Shown: positions 50,616 to 63,491, counted from the first letter of the stretch. The stretch: DNA of 64,000 bases from Pardosa pseudoannulata (GCA_032207245.1 CM063510.1:51889118-51953117); one strand, 5' to 3'. Program-made: numbers and translations. Notes: generated by a model from the sequence alone, not told the origin.

Positions 50616-51080
50616 TAGTGATTCTCAATCTTCACGATTTCAAAATTTGTCACCACACAAAGAAAAAGATAAGTTTAAAAGTTGTTTACTTACCCTTAAT
50701 AAAATTTGTAAAATAGCTTTAGATAATAATTTTGAATGTAAAATAAAATAATACATACTACAAAAACAACAATACGTTTATTAAGGGATTAATTACAATA
50801 TAATAATACTTTTAATGAGAAATTTGAGATTGATGATTTTGATAATTTCATTTATATTTGATCTTAAAAATAACGATGCTATTGTCATATCGTCTTCTAC
50901 ATTTGACAGTCTCAATATTTCTTTCGTTTTTTTTTGTTGGTTAACACTGATAAAATAGATATTTTCCTCCCTGGTCGAAAATTTCAAGAGATAAATAAAA
51001 ATCGGAAAATATCCATTCCTAAAATTTTGCGGCACACAAAAGTGCCGCTGTATAGTACTCTAGTACCTTGAGAACCACTG
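50616..51080. mobile_element. hAT-type MITE
   Basis: Left end TAGTGATTCTCAA and right end the inverse of CAGTGGTTCTCAA, the well-known hAT (hobo/Charlie-like) terminus. Eight-base flanks GTGTAGAC (50608-50615) and GAGCAGAC (51081-51088) agree at six positions, as expected for an old 8 bp duplication. An 80-codon minus-strand ORF (KKTKEILRLSNVEDDMTIAS) has no domain I recognise. Confidence 0.75.
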
Positions 51081-51088
51081 GAGCAGAC

Positions 51089-52125
51089 ATATTTTAGAGG
51101 GAAATATGCATATAAAAAATAAATATTTGAAGAAAATATTTTGTATTTTTAAAGCCATTTTTTCATTTACACTAACTGTTTTCTGTAGCTATTCTTATTA
51201 ATTTTTCAGGTGTTTCTGTTAATAATTGTGTATCCAAAATGCGCTATATCTATGATATAATAAAAACTATAACACTTAAACACAAAACCATGCCTTACAT
51301 GGAATTTTTTTTAACGAGTTACCATAAATGATTTAATGCGGTTCATAATCAATACAGAAATTATATAGTATAGAAACTAAAAAGGAAATTAAAGGTATCA
51401 ATAAAACATTTCGTTAGATTCATAGTTATTAAATTTTAATTTATACAACAGGAAAAAGTGGAATGATGTCTGATTATACCTAAAAATTACAAATATGTAA
51501 AAATATAGCTAATAATATCATAAATACAAATATCTCTAATAGAAGGAATTTGTCTTAGAAGTATTAAATCTCTCAAATATCTTATATTGGACTTGGTACA
51601 CGTATTAAAAGAGGAGTCACGTATTTAGCTCAGGGCACTGCAAAAGTTTACGTACTGAAAATGAAATTACATAGGTTCTTATTTGGATTTAGTTACAAAG
51701 TTTATCCTACATTATTTGGGGGTTATTAGAGAAACAGGAATTCTTTACTCTGTGCTGTGGAAAAGTTAAGGAAACTTTCCAAACACATTAGAAAAAAATT
51801 TCAAATTTAATGGCAAGGAAGGAAAAACATATTTTACCCATTAAGCATACATTACGTGAACACAACTTAGATATATTCAATGGTTTGAAATTAAAAGTCA
51901 TTTCAAGTAGCTTGAAATTAAACCTGGGGAGTTTTGAAAATTTCTCCATTAAATATTTTTAATACTAGAAATGAATGATTGATTAATGTTTCTGAATTAC
52001 ATTTCAAAACATACTTAACTCTTAAGAGAGAATAATGGCATTTTAATCATGCTTTAAACTCAAGAGATTTTTTAAACAAAATTTTTATACATAATCTATT
52101 ATAAACATTATAGTAATACATATAA
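51089..52125. other. AT-rich DNA, nothing recognised
   Basis: No supported features. Confidence 0.5.
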
Positions 52126-52127
52126 TA

Positions 52128-52667
52128 TAGGGTGTTTCATATTGAATGGGACAAAAAGAATAGCACAGTGTGACTGCCCTAATGGATTTATTCAGCCGAA
52201 ACAAATTTTTCTGCAACTACAATTATACAAGTTTTATTTGGCAACAGGGAAAAATTATCGAATGACGAACTCGCCGCTAGAGGCGCTGTTAAACAAAATG
52301 TCGTCCATGCAGGAGAAAGTGTACTGCGTTTTCGAATATGCCAAATCCTCCTAGGTAACTGTTGTGCAAAGACTTTTTAGCACAAAATTTCGTAAAATAC
52401 CACTGCATCGGCATAACATAAACAAGTGGGTTCTACGATACCGGCTGCTTATGCAAGAACTCCATAACAGGGGATATGCTATCACGAGTGTGGCAGGAGC
52501 TTGATTACCGTGTAGACATTTGTCGTGTCACCAGAGGGGCACATATTGAACACTTGTAGAAACTTGAATAAATGTAGTTTTGAGGTAAATTTGAATTTTC
52601 TAAATATATTAATTACAACGTTGACAATCAAGTTTTATTTTTGTCCCATTCAATATGAAATACCCTG
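52128..52667 (+). mobile_element. Internally deleted mariner-like element
   Basis: Terminal inverted repeats of about 30 bp: TAGGGTGTTTCATATTGAAT left and the inverse of CAGGGTATTTCATATTGAAT right, with TA on both sides. Remnants of both transposase ends survive. At 52299-52355 is MSSMQEKVYCVFEYAKSS, the start of the helix-turn-helix domain used by many arthropod mariner-like elements. At about 52495-52560 a C-terminal VWQELDYRVDICRVTRGAHI-type tail remains. The catalytic middle is gone. Confidence 0.9.
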
Positions 52668-52669
52668 TA

Positions 52670-53120
52670 TCTTGAGTAATAGGCATGTTACCGGTAGAAA
52701 CAGCAAATCATTCTGATGTTGTAATATTGATGTTAAGATTTAAAAGTATCAGTTTCCATATATGACGATATACCAGTTGTAATCTTTTGTCCCAGATATC
52801 AATTATCCTTTATAGATAATACTTATTTTCTAAAGAACGGTAAATTGAGAGTAAGAACAAGACAAGTGTTTCAAAACACCACATGTCAAAAAGTACAAAG
52901 GACTTATGCCTAATGTCTGACTGTTAAACCTATGGAATATTTTTTTGTGCAAACATATGTGTATAACTTATATCTAAAGATATGATCAAATGAAGTTATG
53001 TTACTTTGTTTAAACGACAAAACCAAGCAACAAAATTATTTCTTCTAGTAGCTCAATTATGCAGTTACGTTATCAAATAAGTAAATTTACAGCAAAGCAT
53101 TTAGAGGAGAGTTATGCACT
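52670..53120. other. AT-rich DNA, nothing recognised
   Basis: TTTTCTAAAGAACGG at 52830 is faintly repeated at 54764, suggesting a shared decayed repeat. Confidence 0.4.
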
Positions 53121-53123
53121 TAC

Positions 53124-53179
53124 CCCGTTATGGTTGGACGAGTGCGTGATTCGTACATGAAATAGCTTTTTCTGGATGA
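53124..53179 (-). other. Possible short upstream exon (56 bp)
   Basis: On the minus strand a strong donor, GGG followed by GTAAGTGC, ends an open stretch that can start after a TATATCAG acceptor. The 56 bp read SSRKSYFMYESRTRPTIT plus two bases. The phase 2 donor is exactly what the S1-S2 exon needs, and joining would give Gly before Phe-Tyr-Trp. Against it, the peptide does not match the conserved HCN N-terminal segment (the IHPYS...FR region) that I would expect just before S1, the acceptor has a poor pyrimidine tract, and the frame match alone has a one-in-three chance. It may be an alternative exon, an exon of another gene, or noise. Confidence 0.2.
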
Positions 53180-53640
53180 CTGATATATTTCATAGGATAT
53201 CAGAAAACAATAGGGTTTAAAGTAAACAACCCAAAAGAAAACTTATGTCTGTTTGAACCTTTGAATCTCATATATCACTACTTGACATCACGAAGTAACT
53301 GATATTAAGATTTAAGTTTTCAAATATCAAAATGCAACGTTAATACATATTTGTCTCCAATACCTATAGTTCCGTTTGTGTTCGTTAAAGGACAGTAAAA
53401 TGTGAGCTAGAATTGGTCTCGTGTTTAAAACGGAGAAACTGCTACTATGATTAAACATTCACAAATAGAGTTTAATCTTGTTAAAAAGCTTAATTTTAAT
53501 GCTTAAATAATTACGAATAGTTTAACATGTATGACGGATATATACTTTTAGATAGGTGAAATTTAACAGATGTTTCAACAATTATTTCTTTCTGAAATGT
53601 AAATTATAATAAAAACCAGTCGGGTTTAGTGAATTATTAA

Positions 53641-53858
53641 CCCTTTGCACTGGAGGGCTCCGGAGAGGGGCCATTTAAAATTTGTCTTCAGACTCAAGGG
53701 CTCTGCTACGGGGACAATACAAAATAATTAGTTTTTAGATTTAATTTTTGTTCTTCTGTTAAAAACTGAAAATTATTTGCATTGTCACCGTAGCGGAGCC
53801 CTCAAATTCGAAGACAAATTTTAAATGGCTCCGCTAAGGAGCTCTCGAGTGCAAAGAG
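53641..53858. mobile_element. TTAA-flanked near-palindromic MITE
   Basis: TTAA at 53637-53640 and 53859-53862. The whole 218 bp folds back on itself: CCCTTTGCACT...GGGCTCC, GGCCATTTAAAATTTGTCTT, CAAGGGCTCTGCTACGG on the left pair with the right half, leaving a central AT-rich loop of roughly 50-60 bp. The arms carry compensating differences. No ORF. Confidence 0.88.
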
Positions 53859-53862
53859 TTAA

Positions 53863-55145
53863 GCCATGGAAATAAACAACTATAAAGTCTTACACACTGA
53901 GGAACAGAAATTGTACTGTCTGTAGTTGGAAAATCAGGAATCTTTTAAAAGCTTAAAATAGACATATTGTGTAAGTAGTAATTTTTACTCTAACGCAAGA
54001 GTTTTCACTACTTTATTAACTCACTCCTCGAGTACCTCGAGTCTTCCACTTTTGTGAGGCAAGGTATGCTTTCCGTTTTGTATATGATTTCTTTTATATT
54101 TACTTGTCTTTGGTATGCACGTGTTCCATGTTTCCCTTTAAAACAACATTTATTAATCATCATTGTAATAATGTCAGTGCTACACACATTTTCTACGTTT
54201 TCATAACTTTTTCATAGTGATTAGATCCATGTTGAAAAACTTGAACAAGATCGTTGTTAAACTTCCCAAGTAAAGAGGGTGCACACAACTTGGAACCCAC
54301 CCATTCACATAATTTAACTCATCAAAGTATTTTTGACGTGCGAGATATGCATGTATACCTACGAATACGTCTTTCACTTTAACTAGTGAAAATTTATTCA
54401 GAGGTGTTAAAAATGGATATTTAAGGATTCAAAGCTACAGTGTTGTTCTACCTACCTACAGACGTAAAAGAGAAAATTGCTAAAATGCATACTTACAGAC
54501 GTAAATCAGAAAATTGTTAAAATAGTTTCAGTCATAAACGTTATAATTGCTTTCTTTAAGATTTGAAGATTTAAAGTTCTCACTATTGCAATACTAACTT
54601 TAAGTCTTGTTCATGAAAGTAAAAAACCCTTAAACTACCCAGGTTTGTTATGATATAGATACTTATTAATAAATCTAACGGCACGAGTATCCCAATCTAA
54701 ATATATGCCACTTGCAAATATTTACCTGAGGCAGCCATTGTTCCGTTTTAATCCGTTTCTATTCTCTAAAGAACGTTCAAATCAGAGCGAGAACAGGGCA
54801 CGTGCATGTTTCACAAAATGAGAAATGACTGCGGTAAACCACTGGAATAATTTTCGTCCCGGAGGATCCATTAGGAAGACATATTTCATGAGCCCGACGC
54901 ACATTTTGTCATCATTATTTGGGGCTCTTGAGTTACGAAGTCGATTCATTTGCAAATGAAACGAAACAAAAAAATAATAATCCACGCTGAAATGTTAATC
55001 TCCTTCTTAGGAAAATAGACAGGTTAAAATGAAAATGACGTCGCGCAAGTTGATTTATTTATATGAGACTAAAATAGTAAGAAGTATAGGTTGTTCATAT
55101 ATTCTGCTTCTTCTGTAGAATTGTTTACGATTTTCATTATTTGCT
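53863..55145. other. No gene recognised
   Basis: A 67-codon minus-strand ORF at 54782-54985 (RNSRAPNNDDKMCVGLMKYV) lies in a less AT-rich patch but has no known domain. Confidence 0.45.
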
Positions 55146-55149
55146 TTAA

Positions 55150-56218
55150 CCCCTTCCCTGTTTTGCCCATACGCCATACTGGCACAGTTTTCGGGTCTTT
55201 ACTCATTTGCCCGTACGGCAATCTGATTTCTATTTCGATTGCACTGTTTTGGCCGTATTTTTTCCAATTTTTGTAACAAATTATTCGTATAGATGACGAT
55301 AGTAAATGATATTTTGCAGTTTATTGTATTTTCTACTCTGATTGGTTCAAAAGTGCGGGTTTTTTTCGCATGTTTTGTATCAGAAGACGAATTGTTATCT
55401 TTCCTTGTATAGCTTTCTGGTTATATTTTACTAACTGCCTGATAATTTTATTGATGTAAGTGTTGAATAATATATTTTTACTTTTAAAAAATAGATAATT
55501 CAGAGCTTGTGGAGCTAATTTCTTGTGATTCGAACTGTTTCAGCCTTATTTTTTCCAATTTTTGCAACAAATTATTCGTATAGATGACGATAGTTGTCCA
55601 GTAAATGATAGTTTGAAGTTTATTGTATTTTATACTCTGACTGGTTCAAAAGCGCGGGTCTTTTCGCATGTTTTGTATCAGAAGAAGAATTGTTATCTTT
55701 CAGTGTATAGATTTCTGGATATATTTTACTATCCGCCTTATAAATTTATTGATGTAAGAGTTGAATAATATATTTTTACTTTTAAATAATAGATAATTCA
55801 GAGCGTATGGAGCTAATTTCTTGTGATTCGAACTGTGACTCAGAATCAGAAACTGAATTATCTGTAAATGATAGTAGCGAAAGTTTACTAGATGACCTGG
55901 ATAGTAGTAACTCTGATAGTAGTACAGATGAAATCAGTTAAGCAAGATAAATTTTTGAAATTAATTGTGATAATCCTTCGAATCCGCCTCCTAGATTTGC
56001 TTTCACTGGAATTCCAAAAATTAACTTGGATATCGATGAGACTAAAGGTAAACTTCAGTTTAATGATGCTCTCGTAGAACGAAAAGAAGTTGTAATAAAT
56101 GCTTAAAAATATTAGAAATGTTAATTTTAATAACATATCTTTACTTAAAAATGTAAATTGAACAAAAATGTGACATTATTTTGACCAAATTCTGGAAAAA
56201 AATGAAACTGTCAAAGGG
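55150..56218 (+). mobile_element. piggyBac-family element with transposase remnant
   Basis: TTAA at 55146-55149 and 56219-56222; ends CCCCTTCCCTGTTTTG and the inverse of CCCTTTGACAGTTTCA. A ~300 bp segment in the left half is tandemly duplicated (about 55246-55544 and 55545-55842; landmarks AACAAATTATTCGTATAGAT, CGCATGTTTTGTATCAGAAG). The right half holds the start of a transposase; the catalytic domain is missing. Confidence 0.85.
55807..56106 (+). pseudogene. piggyBac transposase N-terminal remnant
   Basis: One frame runs from an ATG through an acidic Ser/Asp/Glu stretch (CDSNCDSESETELSVNDSSE and onward, residues 6-42), a TAA, two codons, a second TAA, then NPSNPPPRFAFTGIPKINLD to a TAA at 56104. 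An acidic leader followed by a PPRFPFTG-like motif is the usual beginning of piggyBac/PGBD transposases. About 100 codons remain of the roughly 550-600 in the family, with two in-frame stops. The Asp triad and C-terminal finger are absent. Confidence 0.75.
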
Positions 56219-56247
56219 TTAAGAGTTTACTTTTTAAGCGTTAAGTT

Positions 56248-57010
<763 letters not shown>

Positions 57011-57266
57011 TCAGCCAATGATTGAAGGACTTTTTAAACTTTGAAACAGTTCCATTTTAAATATAATAAATCCCTTTTTTCCAAAAGTATCAAAATTGTT
57101 AAAGTTAAAAAAAGTTCCTACTAATTTTAATACTGATGTAAACGATATATGGTAATATACGATAGTTCATATTTTATCTTGATTAATCCAATAATAACAT
57201 TCTGACTTGTAGAGTTTAAACGGTTTATACTCTTTGTTAAACCCGTAATTTAAGACAGTTTTTATG

Positions 57267-57444
57267 GTTTGGTTCGGTTTGGAGTGCTACGGTCTACTTT
57301 TTGCAACACGAGGGCTAATGAGACCGGGACCTACAGCTTAAAACCGATTCCGAACGGCTACGAACATCCATGCCACTGTGGGATTCGAACCCACGAACTC
57401 CGGTACCGAAGGCTAGCACCCTAAGCAATCGGCCATCGTTCGGT
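57267..57444 (-). mobile_element. tRNA-derived SINE (family 1, copy 7)
   Basis: The best-preserved copy: intact A-box-like and B-box motifs on the minus strand. Exact 13 bp duplication GACAGTTTTTATG at 57254-57266 and 57445-57457. Confidence 0.94.
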
Positions 57445-57786
57445 GACAGTTTTTATGAATCCGAGTTACTGGAAAATTCTGAAGAATTCTGCGCAGAACT
57501 ATCCATAAACTGTAAAAGGATTTCTATGAATTTTAGAGATTACTTTATAGTTTAATGATAAATTTTCTACCGAATTCCAGAAATTTATGGGAATATAGGT
57601 TAAAGAAGCCTTACTTGAGAAGCCTTCTAAATATGGCTTAGAGCAAGCTTAAAATGTTTGTTTTGACGGGCAGTATTTTTCTGAGTATTCAATGAAATTA
57701 TGAAAAAAAAATTGAGAAATGTCTTTAAAATATAATATAATTATAAAATAATCCCCTTTTAAATGATAACAAAATACAATAATTAA

Positions 57787-58691
57787 CCCTTAAATGCCCA
57801 ATATTTTTTAAAAACTATTACAAAATTGTTTTGGCTTTTCTTTCTTAAATAAATAATGGGAAAATACTTGAAAAAATCATATTTTATTTCAAGTGCAGTT
57901 TATGGTTTAAAAATCGGTTTAAAATTTTAATTATTAAAATGGTTGTATATGGTTTAAAATTTTAAAATACAAGCACACATGAATTTTAATAACTATAATA
58001 AGGAATTTCCAAAAGATTATTTTAAAAGTAACTAATTCTTATTACAAATGACAGTTTTATTGCAAAATATTGCAAAAATCAATGTGGAATAGAAAATAAA
58101 TTGTTTACTTTATGATATTTGACGATATCAGTACAAATTATCCACAAAAACCTTTGTCACAATCTTTGAAAATGGCATAAAGCTCACTGTATATACATTT
58201 AAAAAATAAACTACAATGTTCAACTACTACAAAAGTAAACTACTTCTATTTAATATAGAAGAAAATAAAGCGAACAATTCTTATTTTCTTTTAAGCTTAG
58301 TGGAATTTTATGCCAAATGTTGGCAATTAGCAAACAGAAAAAATCTGGTTACAGCAAATATTTTACAGTTAAATATCCAAATAAAGTCATAAATATGGGC
58401 TACATACGTTAGATTTTTATATAATAGTTTTTACTTGGGTACTGCAGAACAAAATAGTACATTTTTAAGCTTCCAAAAAAGCACATGCAGCAAACAAATG
58501 AACGAATAAATCTATCTATATTCTTTAAAGATGTAAAGTCTCCATCTACATGTGGAAAATTTATTTCATAACATCTTCAGTATGTATGTTATTGGCAACA
58601 TTAAGTATTAGTGCTTCAATATTATTCTAATACGAAAACTAAACAAAGTATGTTGCCAAAAAGCAACATACCCGTCATAGGGTAATAAGGG
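57787..58691. mobile_element. Possible TTAA-type element
   Basis: Left border TTAA (57783-57786) followed by CCCTTAAATGCCC. Right end GGGTAATAAGGG followed by TTAC rather than TTAA. AT-rich inside, no ORF. The right border needs one mutation, so this is tentative. Confidence 0.35.
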
Positions 58692-59069
58692 TTACTATAG
58701 ATAATATTAAAATTACTAATTTTCTCAATTTGCTCTCCTAGATTCAGTCTCAATGTTTTTGACGATTTATAGGTTGCAGCAGGTATCCATTGTGACCTGT
58801 TTAGTTTTTACTTACCAATGGGTCTTTTTACCATTGCTTTCGATGGTGAAATTGAAGCTATTTCAGTGACAATTAAACAGCTATCGGTTCTTAGTCACTC
58901 TTATAAAAGAGCTGTCATCAAGAGCTTTTATGAATTATCAAAATAGTTTCCAAAGAATTTTATAATGTAGACTTATGATTAAGACACTAGCATATATAAA
59001 TTCTTTAAAGTAGATTCCTGCCCATTGTGTGCAATGAAGAGCCTCATACACTAACTAAATTGGGATTTT

Positions 59070-60440
59070 TGATTGAACAACGCATGAATCACCCTCTTTC
59101 TTTTCATACAGCTAAAATGTTTGCTAGGACTCTTAAGAAAACAAGATATGGTTCAACGTGCTACAAATACGAGATGGAGGATTTGGGGGGGAAGATAGAA
59201 CTGTTCCTAGTTTACTGAGAAACACTGCAGTGGCCCTTTTAGAGGTAAGACTAAGAAGGGAACTTTGATAGATCAACGCATGAATGGCTCTCTTTCATAT
59301 CATAAAACTAAAATGTTTGCTAATCGGACTCTTAAGAAAACAAGATATGGTTCAACGTGCTACAAATACGAGATGGAGGATTTGGAGGGAAGATAGAACT
59401 GTTCCCAGTTTTCCGAGAAATACTGCAATGGCCCTTTTTAGAGGTCTGACTAAAAAGGGAACTTTGATAGATCAACGCATGAATGGCTCTCTTTCATTTC
59501 ATACAGCTAAAATGTTTGCTAGGACTCTTAAGAAAACAAGATATGGTTCAACGTGCTACAAATACGAGATGGAGGATTTGGGGGGGAAGATAGAACTGTT
59601 CCTAGTTTACTGAGAAACACTGCAGTGGCCCTTTTAGAGGTAAGACTAAGAAGGGAACTTTGATAGATCAACGCATGAATGGCTCTCTTTCATATCATAA
59701 AACTAAAATGTTTGCTAATCGGACTCTTAAGAAAACAAGGTATGGTTCAACGTGCTACAAATACGAGATTGGAGGATTTGGGGGGGGAGAAGATAGAACT
59801 GTTCCTAGTTTACTGAGAAACACTGCAGTGGCCCTTTTAGAGGTAAGACTAAGAAGGGAACTTTGATAGATCAACGCATGAATGGCTCTCTTTCATATCA
59901 TAAAACTAAAATGTTTGCTAATCGGACTCTTAAGAAAACAAGATATGGTTCAACGTGCTACAAATACGAGATGGAGGATTTGGAGGGAAGATAGAACTGT
60001 TCCTAGTTTACTGAGAAACACTGCAGTGGCCCTTTTAGAGGTAAGACTAAGAAGGGAACTTTGATAGATCAACGCATGAATGGCTCTCTTTCATATCATA
60101 AAACTAAAATGTTTGCTAATCGGACTCTTAAGAAAACAAGATATGGTTCAACGTGCTACAAATACGAGATGGAGGATTTGGAGGGAAGATAGAACTGTTC
60201 CCAGTTTTCCGAGAAATACTGCAATGGCCCTTTTTAGAGGTCTGACTAAAAAGGGAACTTTGATAGATCAACGCATGAATCACCCCCTTTCATTTCATAC
60301 AATAAAATTTTTCCTAATCCGACTCTTGCGAAAACAAGATATGGTTCAACGTATTACAAATACGAGATTGAGGATTTGAGGGGAAAAGAGAACTGTTCCC
60401 AGTTTTCCGACAAGCACTGTAGTGGCTCTTTTTAGAGATC
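59070..60440 (+). repeat. 198 bp tandem repeat, ~7 copies
   Basis: GATCAACGCATGAAT (GAACAACGCATGAAT in the first copy) occurs near 59074, 59271, 59470, 59665, 59869, 60067 and 60265, at spacings of 195-204 and most often 198-199. Shared blocks: AGGACTCTTAAGAAAACAAG, ATGGTTCAACGTGCTACAAA, TACGAGATGGAGGATTTGG, ACTGTTCC.AGTTT.C and ACTGC.TGGCCCTTTT. Two variants alternate: one ending TTTACTGAGAAACACTGCAG, the other TTTTCCGAGAAATACTGCAA. Runs of 60-109 codons stay open because the unit is often a multiple of three, but G-run length changes break them. Confidence 0.96.
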
Positions 60441-62557
60441 TGACTACACCAATGTTTAAAAGACCATCTCTACAGAATTGAAGTAGTGGATTCACCGGAC
60501 TGTGTTTTGAGTGACTCTAGTCCTCTAATGACTTTTAAAATTTAAATATTTGTGTTGTACTTTCTCAATGTGAGAACATTGTTAAAAAGTATTCGACATC
60601 CAGTAACTAATGGTTTAGGTGCTAATTGTTCAGCATTTGTAAAACAAATAAATAGGTTTCCAATGTTATTTTACCGCTTCAAGCAAGCTTCAAGCATCAT
60701 TTTTAAAATAATAAACATTAGTTGAGGTTTCATAACCTTAAATAGATCTTAATTTTAAAATCGAATTAAATTTATTGATCAGATCATTAATGAAGCAATA
60801 GAAAAAAAGTCACTCACTAAACATTTTGTAAGGAGAAGCAGATTGAAAAGTTCCTGATACATGCCTGATAAAATATAGCCTGTTAATTAGGTAATTTTTA
60901 GTCTTTTACATATATTAATTAGTTTACCTTATCATTTAAATCTTCTTACAAACTTTAGCTAAGTAAAAATGAAACTGAGATTACAAAATACTGATTAGAA
61001 CTTTAAAACTTTGTCTTTTAACATTTTTCGATGCGAAACTACCTGAAGAACTTTTAACTCTAAAAGCATCATTAAAGATTGATGATGCTTCTAAAGATAT
61101 ATATTACTTAAAAATTGAGTTTGCCTGTCGTTTTACAGAATGTGATATATCATCGCTATGTTTTAGTCCATATTATATTTACAAAGATATGCGGCTAATG
61201 AAGGTAAAAACCAGGGCTTTTATACCAAATATATCTTACAAGCAATGTTACCATCATTAATAAATATGTTGAAAACAAGTAAACTAGGATGAATTAACAC
61301 TAAAATAACGGTATACTTGATATAACTAGATTAACGGCGAGGTTCCATTTTAATCCTGTGTTATAAAACAGCATATTTAATGAGTCTTAAAGGATTTAAA
61401 TGTTAAAAAAATAAAATTAATTAGAATGAAATGTTATTTTTAAAATTAGTTCTCAACATATTAAAACATACCACATTAAAATCTTCCTTGTACAACGTGA
61501 TTATAGAACATGTTATAGAGCAGGCTTGACCAACCCAAAAGACTGAGAGAATGGGACTATTGTAATATTTTCAAATTCTTATTTTAAAATTAAATTGAAA
61601 ATTACTCATTTATTTTTCATTTTGAATAGTTTTCTTTAAAACTAACGCTGCTGTCACATTTATTATGTAGTTAATTATAAAGTGCACACATTTTAGATTA
61701 ATCTACTGTAAAATTAAAATATGCTTTTATTAGAAGTTACTTTATAGAAAAGAAATATCTTACTAAATGTTTTATGAAAATATTGTATTTAATGTATTAT
61801 ATATCTTCAACCTTTTTGCCAGAAGTATGTATTTTAGACAAACAAAAGTCAAATTCAGGACACATTTACACCGTAATGTAGTGGTTTAAAACACTCCAGA
61901 TTTTTAGCTATGTAAACTGAACTACAAAAAATATTTAACTTTCCTTAAACGGTATAAAACTGAAGAGTAATTTTTGTATTTTCGTCGTCATTTGTTTCTG
62001 TTAAATTAATGTTCACCTAGTTGGTAAAGAATTTAGTTTATGAATAGTCAAGAAAGGAAAAAAGTATATTAAAAAAATCAAGTATTGCGTCAGGAAAAAA
62101 AAAATTACCGGAGGAGTCAAAGTGACACTTTCAGTAATTCTAGTGATAAGTAGTCTTTCATTTGGGCCATGCTTAAGTAATACAGTTATACGCAATTTAT
62201 TAAATTTCGACTTTAAGGGAAAAGCACTATCGAAAAAATAAATACCAAAATGCTATTACCCTTTCACCTTCGGATGAACTGGAACGCTTTGGAAAAATAT
62301 ATTCTTCAGACACGATTTAAAAAAGGAGTCTCTCGGAACGAATAATAAATTTATTTACATGATCTGACGAAATACTTAACATAACAAGAACATTATACAT
62401 AGATTTAAAAAAAAGGAACAACTCAAAACCATAATCAAAAAACAAAACAAAAAAATCGTTCTTCCTCTTTCGTTGCCATTCGGTAAGGGAAAACTTTACA
62501 AAAAATACAAAAGGAAAAACACCATAGATCATAGTTCGTTTTTTCATTTCAGTAAAT

Positions 62558-62560
<3 letters not shown>
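60441..62560. other. AT-rich DNA, nothing recognised
   Basis: A small inverted repeat, AAGCATCAT / ATGATGCTT, at about 61064-61090. No gene seen. Confidence 0.5.

Positions 62561-62638
<78 letters not shown>
62561..62638. repeat. (TA)n microsatellite
   Basis: About 78 bp of pure TA, directly against the transposon end. Confidence 0.98.
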
Positions 62639-62639
<1 letters not shown>

Positions 62640-62642
<3 letters not shown>

Positions 62643-63206
62643 GATGTCCCAAAAGGTCGTTTACAAACTTAACATGCTGGTCTGTCATATCATGATGAAC
62701 AAGATTTACATAGGAACTTGTGTCCGAAAATGCAAACTGTTACTGCTAGAGGGCAATAATTGCAGCAAAATTGCTGGATCAGTAGAGGCGGACCTCACTC
62801 CCCTGGATTTCTACCTGTGAGGACACATGAAGTCCATGGTGTACGAGACATGCTAACATCGAACATGGATCTTATCGGCATGATCGCGGAAGCGGCACCA
62901 CGTGTCCGTGACACTCTTGGCCAAATTGAACGGGTTCGTGAAACCATGCGCCGAGGATGTGAAACGTGCATTGTGGTTAAGGGAAACAATTTTGAGCATT
63001 TGCTGTCATGTAATCATCATCTGTAGTAAAAATCATGTTAACACCACTGTCGATATCTTTTTTTTTCTCCTGCTCCACACTTGTGATCACAGCACTCTAG
63101 CAGTCGCAGTTTGCATTTTCAGAGACAAGTTCCTATGTAAATCTTGTTCATCGTGATATGAAAGACCAGCATGTTAAGTTTGTAAAAAACCTTTTGGGAC
63201 TCCCTG
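62640..63206 (+). mobile_element. Mariner-like element with ~110 bp inverted repeats
   Basis: Left CAGGATGTCCCAAAAGG and right the inverse of CAGGGAGTCCCAAAAGG. Similarity continues for over 100 bp (ACAAACTTAACATGCTGGTC, AACAAGATTTACATAGGAAC, AAAATGCAAACTG). TA flanks both ends. Between them is the 3' part of a transposase gene: ADLTPLDFYL, a stop, GHMKSMVYE, matching the third-Asp block of mariner-like transposases, then a degraded tail to about 63020. Everything 5' of that block is deleted. Confidence 0.9.
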
Positions 63207-63325
63207 TAGAGAGAGAGCAGCAGTAGATCAGTTGAAAAAACGTCAATCACAAAACCGGAGGGTTGTGAGTTCAATGCTCGAGCAAAGATCAACCGTGTTT
63301 ATTAATCGCGGTGTGATTTTAAATT

Positions 63326-63491
63326 GGTTTGATTTGGTGCGCTACAATGTACTTTTTGCAACACGAGGGATAATGAGACCGGGATCCACTGCCGATTACG
63401 AACGGCTACAAACATCTATGCAACAATGGCATTCAAACCCACGAATTCTAAAATCGCAGATTAGCGCCCTAACCATTTACTCATCTATTCG
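63326..63491 (-). mobile_element. tRNA-derived SINE (family 1, copy 8)
   Basis: GTACTTTTTGCAACACGAGG and GATAATGAGACCGGGAT are clear. Internal deletion removes CTTAAAGC. B-box region is degraded (GGCATTCAAACCCACG). Flanked only by a short AAATT duplication. Confidence 0.78.

Noticed and set aside
59284..60379. A repeat-containing structural or silk-like protein gene
   Set aside because: No continuous frame spans the array, units shift frame at the G runs, composition is not silk-like, and there is no promoter or signal peptide evidence.
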